64,000 bases of DNA, taken from assembly GCF_947500405.1 (NCBI RefSeq), contig NZ_CANMRY010000010.1:1-64000 (forward strand), in the 5' to 3' direction. Under the pieces are notes generated by a model, which did not search any database, was not told where the DNA came from, and was given only the letters and a program-made list of their open reading frames with translations. The position numbers and the translations under genes were made by a program. This document shows, piece after piece, positions 1 to 7,800 of the stretch; within the stretch, counting starts at the first letter, position 1, and every line of letters starts with the position of its first letter. This DNA is from an uncultured Maribacter sp. Lineage in GTDB: Bacteria > Bacteroidota > Bacteroidia > Flavobacteriales > Flavobacteriaceae.

Positions 1-650
1 ATGCAACTGCTTCTGATGAAGGTACCTATACCTATAACACCCCGCAAGGTTGCGCTATAAACCTAAATGTAAACGTAAAATCTTTTGATTGTAATTCTTT
101 AGGATTACAAACTTCTTATAGTGTTAATAATGGAACCTTTGTGAATGAAGATACTAACTCAGTTTTTATTTCTCTTAATGAAGGAGATGATTTAATTTTA
201 AACTTGAATCGTGGAGAAATTCCTTTTAGCATATCTGGCTACAAAACAAGACCATTAAGCGAAGAAGACTTTGTTATAAACAAAGCAAAAACATCAGATA
301 TAGGAAGCTATAACCTTACAACAAAAGAAGGCTGCAACAAATTACTAGTTATAAATGTTCAAAAAATAGCTATAACATCTAACCCAAAAATAGAAGATAT
401 TATTTTATATCCAAACCCAACAACAGATGGTAAAATAAAATTCATAGTTAAAGACTTTATAAATGAAACAATTAACATTAGATTCTATGATATATATGGA
501 AAATTAGTTTCCACTAATCTAATCCCTTTAAATCATGGTGAAGAAGAAGAATTAAACATAGGACACTTTAATGTTGGAACATATATTGTTGAAATAGTTA
601 GAGTTGAAAAAGCCGAAAGCATATATAAAAAAATAATAAAAAAGAACTAA
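1..650 (+). CDS. T9SS type A sorting-domain protein, 3' part only
   Basis: The reading frame is open from base 3 with no start in the window, so the gene is cut by the left edge. The visible part has at least two Ig-like modules, each ending in a G-x-Y ... G-C ... V pattern. The last 80 or so residues form a T9SS type A C-terminal signal, recognised by YPNPT followed by a beta-rich segment containing YGKLV and GTYIVEI. Such proteins cross the outer membrane through the type IX system and are cleaved and surface-attached or released. The catalytic or binding part lies outside the window, so the function is unknown. The same Ig-like pattern recurs in the secreted fusion protein at 30176-33562. 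The run of A and T after the stop holds no clear hairpin. Confidence 0.85.
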   Translation, partial: ATASDEGTYTYNTPQGCAINLNVNVKSFDCNSLGLQTSYSVNNGTFVNEDTNSVFISLNEGDDLILNLNRGEIPFSISGYKTRPLSEEDFVINKAKTSDIGSYNLTTKEGCNKLLVINVQKIAITSNPKIEDIILYPNPTTDGKIKFIVKDFINETINIRFYDIYGKLVSTNLIPLNHGEEEELNIGHFNVGTYIVEIVRVEKAESIYKKIIKKN

Positions 651-695
651 TTCTTATTTTTCATTAAAAAATAACCACAATGATGGAAAAAAATA

Positions 696-725
696 AAAAA
701 AATTAAATTAGAGATAATTACTTCT
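696..725 (+). repeat. 30-base direct repeat, copy 1
   Basis: Seven A residues followed by TTAAATTAGAGATAATTACT and TCT. An identical copy lies at 884-913, 188 bases downstream. The function is unknown. It could be a duplicated regulator site or a remnant of a local duplication. Confidence 0.8.
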
Positions 726-883
726 AAAATTCAAAATTGTAAAATTTAACATTCAAAACTTATAAGCACGTATTAATAATATGTGCTTATTAAAAAATTC
801 TAGTACTAAAAATAAAAAGGCATTTATTAAAAAAAATACAATATTGGAAACAACAAATCCGTTAAGCTCCTATATTTTTGTAT

Positions 884-913
884 AAAAAAATTAAATTAGA
901 GATAATTACTTCT
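884..913 (+). repeat. 30-base direct repeat, copy 2
   Basis: Exact second copy of the 696-725 repeat. It ends about 125 bases before the start codon of the epimerase gene, roughly 95 bases before the proposed promoter box. Confidence 0.8.
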
Positions 914-1008
914 TTTTTACCAAAGTTCTTACAAAAAAACTTCTTCTATAAAATGTAGAAAATAAAATTGCTTATTATAAATTTCAATGCAAATTAATTT
1001 CTTTTGAT

Positions 1009-1016
1009 CATCTTTG
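1009..1016 (+). promoter_or_regulatory. Near-consensus -7 box for the sugar-nucleotide operon
   Basis: CATCTTTG matches the Bacteroidota TAnnTTTG box at all fixed positions except the first T. It lies 22 bases before ATG 1039. The surrounding ATCATnTTTGCA is shared with the box upstream of gmd. No well-spaced TTG (-33) was found. Confidence 0.35.
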
Positions 1017-1038
1017 CATTATAAACACTAAAAAAACC

Positions 1039-2037
1039 ATGAATATCTCATCACTAAAATTAGATTCCAAAAACACTATTCTTGTCACTGGAGGTGCTGG
1101 TTTTATAGGTTCAAATTTATGTAACTCTTTATTAGATAACGGTAACAAAGTTATTTGTTTAGATAATTTTGCCACTGGTAAAAGAGAAAATATTTCTCCT
1201 TTAATGAAACATCCAAATTTCACATTAATCGAAGGAGACATAAGAGATTTAGAAACTTGTCATATAGCCTGTAAAACAGTAGATTACGTTTTACATCAAG
1301 CTGCTTTAGGCTCCGTCCCAAGATCTATCAATGATCCCATAACAAGTAACGACGTTAATGTTTCTGGTTTTTTAAATATGCTTGTTGCTGCAAGAGATGC
1401 AAAAATTAAAAGATTTGTATTTGCTGCAAGTAGCTCTACCTATGGAGACTCTACAAATATGCCAAAAGTAGAAGATGTTATAGGTAAACCTTTATCCCCT
1501 TATGCAATTACAAAATATGTAAATGAACTATATGCTACTATTTTTAGTACTACCTATGGTTTAGAGACTATAGGGTTACGCTATTTTAATGTTTTTGGAC
1601 GCAAACAAGATCCAAATGGAGCTTATGCCGCAGTAATACCAAAATTTGTTTTGCAATTAATGAATTATGAATCTCCCGTTATTAATGGTGATGGTTCTTT
1701 TTCAAGGGATTTCACTTATATAGACAATGTAATACAAATGAATATTAGAGCAATTACATCCAATAACAAAGAAGCTACTAACACTGTTTATAATGTTGCT
1801 TATGGTGAACGTACAGATTTAAAACAGTTAATTACTTTATTAAAAGAATATTTAGGGGAGTTCGACCCTGCTATAAAAAATGTAGAACCTACATTTGGCC
1901 CGCAGAGAGCTGGAGATGTACCACATTCTTTGGCATCTATAGACAAAGCTAAAAAACTTCTCGGTTATAGTCCTGAGCACAGCATAGAATTAGGGCTTAA
2001 AGAAGCTGTAAATTGGTATTGGGAAAATTTAAAATAG
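1039..2037 (+). CDS. wbpP: UDP-N-acetylglucosamine C4-epimerase, WbpP/TviC type
   Basis: Extended short-chain dehydrogenase of 332 residues. It has an N-terminal Rossmann motif GGAGFIGS and the catalytic pair Tyr155/Lys159 (YAITK). The stretches ALGSVPRSINDP and YFNVFGRKQDPNGAYAA are typical of the WbpP/TviC group, which interconverts UDP-GlcNAc/UDP-GalNAc or their uronic acids using bound NAD. It is the first gene of a tight operon with two nucleotide-sugar dehydrogenases (9 and 11 base gaps). Pairing with a TviB/WbpO-type dehydrogenase is the classic arrangement for UDP-GalNAcA. Plain UDP-glucose or UDP-glucuronate epimerases are alternatives, but the ALGSVPRS signature favours the N-acetyl substrate. 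ATG 1039 starts just before the nucleotide-binding strand. Confidence 0.88.
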   Translation: MNISSLKLDSKNTILVTGGAGFIGSNLCNSLLDNGNKVICLDNFATGKRENISPLMKHPNFTLIEGDIRDLETCHIACKTVDYVLHQAALGSVPRSINDPITSNDVNVSGFLNMLVAARDAKIKRFVFAASSSTYGDSTNMPKVEDVIGKPLSPYAITKYVNELYATIFSTTYGLETIGLRYFNVFGRKQDPNGAYAAVIPKFVLQLMNYESPVINGDGSFSRDFTYIDNVIQMNIRAITSNNKEATNTVYNVAYGERTDLKQLITLLKEYLGEFDPAIKNVEPTFGPQRAGDVPHSLASIDKAKKLLGYSPEHSIELGLKEAVNWYWENLK

Positions 2038-2046
2038 TATAAAACA

Positions 2047-3378
2047 ATGAATTTAACAGTAATTGGAACTGGTTATGTTGGCCTTGTGAGTGGAACATGT
2101 TTTGCTGAAATGGGTAATACTGTAACCTGCATTGACATTGATGCTTCTAAAATACAAAAATTAGAAGAAGGAATTATTCCTATTTATGAACCTGGATTGG
2201 AAGCCATGGTAAATAGAAATTACGCTAATAAAACTTTACGCTTTAGTACTAAATTACCTAATAATTTAGAAAAATGTGATATTGCTTTTATAGCTGTAGG
2301 TACACCAATGGGAGATGACGGCTCTGCAGACTTACAATATGTATTACAAGTTGCCAAAGAAATAGGGCAACACATGACCAAATCTATAATTATAGTAGAT
2401 AAATCAACAGTACCTGTTGGAACAGCAGACAAAGTAAAGGCTACTGTACAAAAGGAATTAGACAATCGAGGTTTAGATATTTCTTTTGACGTTGTTTCTA
2501 ATCCTGAATTTTTAAAAGAAGGAGATGCTATTAACGATTTTATGAAACCTGACCGTGTAGTTATTGGCTCTAATAGCCCTGAAGCTACAGATAAAATGCG
2601 AGCTCTATACTCCCCTTTTTTTAGGTCTAGTGTAGACCGTTTGATTGTAATGGATGTTCGTTCAGCAGAGATGACAAAATATGTTGCCAATGCTATGCTT
2701 GCCACAAAAATTTCATTTATGAATGAAATTGCAAATATATGCGAACTAGTAGGTGCCGATGTCAACAAAGTACGTATTGGCATAGGTTCTGACACTAGAA
2801 TTGGGTATAGTTTCATTTATCCAGGTAGCGGTTATGGAGGCTCTTGTTTTCCTAAAGATGTAAAAGCTCTAAAAAAAACGGCAGAAGAACATGGTTATAA
2901 TGCCAAATTAATAAAATCTGTAGAAGAAGTTAATAATAGCCAAAAACTAGTAATTGCAAATAAAGTTATTTCTCGCTTTGGGGAAGATTTATCAGGAAAA
3001 ACATTTTCTATTTGGGGGTTAGCATTTAAGCCAGAGACAGATGATATGCGAGAAGCTCCTGCTATTTACATTATAAAAGAATTAGTTAAACGTGGTGCTA
3101 AAATAAACGCGTATGACCCCAAGGCAATGGATGAAGCACAACATTTTTATCTTAAAAATATAAAAGAAGTTTCCTATTTTAATTCTAAATACGAAACTTT
3201 AAAAAATGCAGATGCTATGATTCTTTTAACTGAATGGAAAGAATTTAGATCTCCAGATTTTGAAGAATTAAAACAACAACTAAAACAACCTATAGTCTTT
3301 GACGGTCGCAACCAATATAATGACGAACGTATGAAGCGAAATGGTTTTGAATATTTCCAGATTGGAAAAAAATCTTAA
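2047..3378 (+). CDS. ugd: UDP-glucose 6-dehydrogenase
   Basis: Full-length (443 residues) member of the UDP-glucose/GDP-mannose dehydrogenase family. It oxidises UDP-glucose to UDP-glucuronate with two NAD+. It has the N-terminal NAD motif GTGYVGLVSG, a central segment SNPEFLKEG, and the catalytic cysteine Cys267 in GGSCFPKD. The C-terminal UDP-binding domain contains WGLAFKPETDD. SCFPKD and SNPEFLKEG mark the UDP-glucose branch rather than the N-acetyl-sugar branch, and the neighbouring gene supplies the latter. UDP-glucuronate would be a precursor for an acidic polysaccharide built by the downstream cluster. Confidence 0.93.
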   Translation: MNLTVIGTGYVGLVSGTCFAEMGNTVTCIDIDASKIQKLEEGIIPIYEPGLEAMVNRNYANKTLRFSTKLPNNLEKCDIAFIAVGTPMGDDGSADLQYVLQVAKEIGQHMTKSIIIVDKSTVPVGTADKVKATVQKELDNRGLDISFDVVSNPEFLKEGDAINDFMKPDRVVIGSNSPEATDKMRALYSPFFRSSVDRLIVMDVRSAEMTKYVANAMLATKISFMNEIANICELVGADVNKVRIGIGSDTRIGYSFIYPGSGYGGSCFPKDVKALKKTAEEHGYNAKLIKSVEEVNNSQKLVIANKVISRFGEDLSGKTFSIWGLAFKPETDDMREAPAIYIIKELVKRGAKINAYDPKAMDEAQHFYLKNIKEVSYFNSKYETLKNADAMILLTEWKEFRSPDFEELKQQLKQPIVFDGRNQYNDERMKRNGFEYFQIGKKS

Positions 3379-3389
3379 AAAACAAACAA

Positions 3390-4670
3390 ATGTCTAATAC
3401 AAAAATTGCCATTATAGGATTAGGCTACGTAGGCCTGCCTTTAGCTAGATTATTTGCTACAAAATACCCTGTAATTGGTTTTGATATTAATGAAACTAGA
3501 ATTAAAGAATTACAAGCAGGATCTGATAAAACCTTAGAAGTTTCAGATGATGTCTTACAAGATGTACTCCAAGACAACTCTAATATGAATACTGGGCTTT
3601 ATTGCTCTAACAATTTAGATGATATTGCAGATTGCAATTATTATATAGTAACGGTACCCACACCTGTAGACAGTACAAACAGACCAATTTTAACACCTTT
3701 GTATAAGTCTAGCGAAACAGTTGCTAAAGTCTTAAAAAAAGGAGATACTGTTGTTTATGAATCTACCGTTTACCCTGGAGTTACAGAGGATGAATGTGTT
3801 CCCGTATTAGAAAAAATAAGTGGTTTAAAATTTAATGTGGATTTTTATGTTGGCTACTCTCCAGAACGAATAAATCCTGGAGACAAAGAACATACCGTAG
3901 AAAAAATACTTAAAGTTACATCTGGCTCTACTCCAGAGGTTGGAAAAAAAGTAGATAATTTATATAAATCTGTTATTACAGCGGGAACTTTCTTAGCTTC
4001 ATCGATAAAAGTTGCCGAAGCCGCGAAAGTAATTGAAAATTCTCAAAGAGATATAAATATCGCTTTTGTTAATGAATTAGCTAAAATATTCAATTTAATG
4101 GATATAGACACACATGATGTTTTAGAAGCAGCAGGCACAAAATGGAACTTTCTTCCTTTTAAACCAGGACTTGTTGGCGGACATTGTATTGGCGTAGATC
4201 CTTATTATCTTGCACAAAAAGCGCAAGAATATGGCTACCACCCTGAAATCATCTTAGCTGGTAGACGTATGAATGATGGAATGGGTAAATATGTTGCATC
4301 TGAAGTAGTAAAATTAATGGTTCAAAAAGATATAAAAGTTAAAAATTCTAATATTTTAGTTTTAGGAATAACTTTTAAAGAGAATTGCCCCGATGTTAGA
4401 AACACTAAAGCTGTTGATGTAATTAAGAACTTAAAAAGTTATGGAACTAATGTAACCATCTATGATCCTTGGGCCTCTCCTGATGAAGTAAAAAAAGAAT
4501 ACAAAATTACTTCTCAAAAAGATTTACCAAAAGAAAAATATGACGCCATTGTTCTTACTGTTGCTCATAAAGAATTTCTTACTATGAATATCGAAAAAAT
4601 GCTGGATTCAGATGGCGTTTTATATGATGTAAAGGGATTACTTACATCTGGTGTGTCGGGAAGACTATAA
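3390..4670 (+). CDS. tviB: UDP-N-acetylhexosamine 6-dehydrogenase, WbpO/TviB type
   Basis: Second dehydrogenase of the same superfamily, 426 residues. The N-terminal motif is GLGYVGLPLA and the catalytic cysteine is Cys266 in GGHCIGVDPYYL. That motif typifies enzymes acting on UDP-GlcNAc or UDP-GalNAc (WbpO, TviB, VipA, Cap5L). The segments GFDINETRI and TLEVSD also fit this group. It converts the N-acetyl sugar nucleotide to its uronic acid with NAD+. Together with the C4-epimerase two genes upstream it would yield UDP-GalNAcA. It is the last gene of the operon and a hairpin follows the stop. WbpA-type activity on UDP-GlcNAc alone cannot be ruled out from sequence. Confidence 0.87.
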   Translation: MSNTKIAIIGLGYVGLPLARLFATKYPVIGFDINETRIKELQAGSDKTLEVSDDVLQDVLQDNSNMNTGLYCSNNLDDIADCNYYIVTVPTPVDSTNRPILTPLYKSSETVAKVLKKGDTVVYESTVYPGVTEDECVPVLEKISGLKFNVDFYVGYSPERINPGDKEHTVEKILKVTSGSTPEVGKKVDNLYKSVITAGTFLASSIKVAEAAKVIENSQRDINIAFVNELAKIFNLMDIDTHDVLEAAGTKWNFLPFKPGLVGGHCIGVDPYYLAQKAQEYGYHPEIILAGRRMNDGMGKYVASEVVKLMVQKDIKVKNSNILVLGITFKENCPDVRNTKAVDVIKNLKSYGTNVTIYDPWASPDEVKKEYKITSQKDLPKEKYDAIVLTVAHKEFLTMNIEKMLDSDGVLYDVKGLLTSGVSGRL

Positions 4671-4679
4671 AAAGTTCGA

Positions 4680-4716
4680 TTCCACACAATAAAAAAGACC
4701 TTCTTATTGTGTGGAA
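4680..4716 (+). terminator. Hairpin after the sugar-nucleotide operon
   Basis: Perfect 13-base stem (TTCCACACAATAA paired with TTATTGTGTGGAA) around an 11-base loop, starting 10 bases after the TviB stop. It lacks a clear T run after the stem, so termination may be leaky. Confidence 0.5.
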
Positions 4717-4772
4717 CAACTAGTAATTAGATACAATTAACGAATTTTACTTTTAGGTAGCCTATGGTTTAG

Positions 4773-4780
4773 TATTTTTG
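4773..4780 (+). promoter_or_regulatory. TAnnTTTG promoter box of the giant adhesin gene
   Basis: TATTTTTG fits the Bacteroidota -7 consensus exactly and lies 21 bases before ATG 4802. It contains the in-frame TTG 4778, which therefore cannot be the start codon if this box is used. No clear TTG -33 element was found. Confidence 0.55.
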
Positions 4781-4801
4781 CTAGACACACTATATTATAA
4801 C

Positions 4802-7800
4802 ATGGCTCCAAATTTTAAATTTATTCCATTTAGTTTAAGGGTAATTTATAAAAATATCCTACCAGTAATAATATGCTTTTTATTTGCTACGCCAATATTT
4901 TCTCAAGATACAGATGGCGATACTGTATTTAACAATATTGATGTAGATGATGATAATGATGGTATACTTGATATATATGACTGTATTATTCCAATTCCTA
5001 ACTACAGTTTTGAAAATCCAATCCCATATAGCATACCAACCAACTGGATCAACACATCTGGAACTGCTTTACAAGCAGGGACTCACGACATAGACGCGAG
5101 TAATTACCTAGCTGCTCATGAAGGAAATCAATTTTTATATATTAATTCTGCTAATGGGATAACAAACCAAGTAACATTAGACCTTCCTTACGGTGTATAC
5201 TCGGAAACTGGCTATATATTCTCTATTGCAATTGGAGATGGTTTAGCCAATACGCAATACAGAAATGATGGTATATCTACTATTGAAATGGGTTATGGAA
5301 ATAGCGCTGCTGGTTTTAACCCTATTCCCGGCGCTTCTATAGTTGTTGATGGAACAACTACTCTAGATGGAACTTGGACAGATATTGAAATACCTTTTAC
5401 TATTAACGCAGGTGATCCAGCAATAAATGAAGGCATTTTAATTAGAATCTCCCATGAAGGAAGAACCAATGAGCTTGCGGGAAATTATGATAACTTAAGA
5501 TTAGAAATTGATACCGATGCTGATGGGATTTCAAATTGCCTTGAGGTTGATTCCGATAATGATGGTTGTTTTGATACTGAAGAAGCCGGACATATTGCTA
5601 ATGGAGCAGGTAGATTAAATAATACAGGAACAAATCTCGATGGATCAGTAATTCCTGCTACTACTGGATATACAGGAAATACAGAATATGTACTAAACAA
5701 CCTTATAAATACTTGTAACGCTAACTTTAAAGACAATGACAATGATGGTGTTCCAAATAATGTTGATTTAGATGACGATAATGACGGTATAACAGATATC
5801 TATGAATGTGAAATTCCTGTTTTAAATTATAGTTTTGAAATGGATCCTGCTTTTGGTACAACAACAGGCTGGACATTTATATCAGCCTCAGGAGGAGGTA
5901 CACACGATTTACAAGCAGATAATTATAATTATGCTCCTGACGGAAATCAATTTGGTTTTATCAATGGCACAGGGTCTGCTACATTAACAAACTCCTGGGC
6001 TACTTTTAGTCCTGGTGGTTATGTTTTATCTATTGCAGTTGGCGACGGAATTGATTTTACAAATAGTTTCCGCAATGACGGCACAACTCTAATTGAACTT
6101 GGCTATGATAATGGTGGCGGCTTTATACCAGTAGGATCGAGAACAATAACAGCATCAGAAACGCCAAATGGTATTTGGACAGATTTTTCATTAAATATAA
6201 ATATTCCAACTGGGAATGCTGCTAATGGGCAAGGAATACTTATTAGAATATCTCATACCGAAAATACAGCGTTATACCAAAGTGCTGGTAATTACGATAA
6301 TATTAGGTTAGTAAAAGACACTGATAACGACGGTCTTTCTGATTGTTTAGATTTAGATTCTGATGGAGATACATGTGCTGATGTAGACGAAGCTGGATAT
6401 ACTAATTCTGGAACAAACACCTTACAAGGGAGTGGTATTAACGTAGATGGTACAATTTCAGGAAATATTGATGGCTATTTAGGAAATAGAGAAGCTGTAA
6501 TAAACAATACAATTATTCAATGTAATCCCATAGATACAGATACAGATACAGTACAAAATGGAGATTCATGGTATTACAATGGATCAGGCAATTTACTTTT
6601 TGACCAATACGATCTTGATAATGATAATGATGGTATTACTGATTTAGATGAAGATTGCCATTTAACAACACAAGGAACAAATAGAGAACCATACAATTTT
6701 GAGCTGCCAGAAAATAATTATTTTTATGACCCCGCTGCTGGAAACAACGAACCTTTTTCTACTGGAACTGGGTTTAATGGTGTTACGGGGGTACTAGACT
6801 TTTGGACAGCAAGTGACCCTAGCATTACTGGCCCACACCTAGTAAACTCTGACCAATTTATTAATCCCGCAACTACATTACCATACTCTCCTAATTACAA
6901 AACTGATGGTTCTGGATTAATTGATGACCCAATTTCATATGAAAATGACACCTATGCTTTTATAAATGGTAATGGAACATTAACACAAAACACATCTCCT
7001 ATAACAATACAAGAAGGTAGCTATATTTTAACCATAGCTGTAGGCGATGCTTTAGATTATGCTGATCCTTTTAGAAATGATGGTCAAAGTTTAATTGAAA
7101 TGGGGTATGATAATGGTGGAGGTTTTACCACACTAAATTCCCTTACTATAGAAAGCCATGAGACACCAAATGGGCTATGGACAGATTTTACATTTTCTGC
7201 ACTTGCTACTCCAGCATCTATTGGAGAAGATCTTTTAGTTAGAATTACTCATACTCAAAACGTAGCACTAAATCAACAATCAGGAAACTATGATTATATC
7301 CGTATAAATTTTGATTATGATGGTGATGGTATAGAAGACTGCAACGATTCTGACAGTGATAATGATGGTTGTAGCGACACAAAAGAAGCTGGATATACAG
7401 ATGATGATGATGATGGATATTTAGGAAACACTAGCCCACCAACAATTAACACTAGTGGAATAGTAACTAGTGGTGTTGATGGATACAACACCCCCATTAG
7501 TCCTAATGTACGTTCTGCAGGAACACTTGCCATAAATACTGATTTAACAAATACTACTGTTTGTGAAGCTCAAAATGCGACTTTTACAGTAGCTGCAACA
7601 GGATCTGGTAATTTAATGTATGAATGGACTATAAGTACTGATGGTGGAGCAACCTATGGGTTACCTCTATCCGAAACAACAAACACATTAACATTCGCTA
7701 CAGTTGCAGCTGAAAATGGTAATTTTTATCGAGTAGAGGTATGGGGAGATGATTATTTATGTAGAGAAGAATCCATTGCTCAATTAACAGTAAATTCAGC

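Larger units (their letters stand above)
651..1038. other. 388-base intergenic region with a direct repeat
   Basis: No credible gene is seen. The region is extremely AT-rich and holds two copies of a 30-base direct repeat (listed separately). A TAnnTTTG-like box lies close to the next gene. It separates the truncated secreted-protein gene from the sugar-nucleotide operon. Confidence 0.6.

Noticed and set aside
2220..2816. A 198-codon minus-strand open frame
   Set aside because: It lies wholly within ugd, which is intact and strongly recognised.
4778..4801. TTG start for the giant adhesin
   Set aside because: The TTG is part of the TATTTTTG promoter box, and ATG 4802 gives a good signal peptide.
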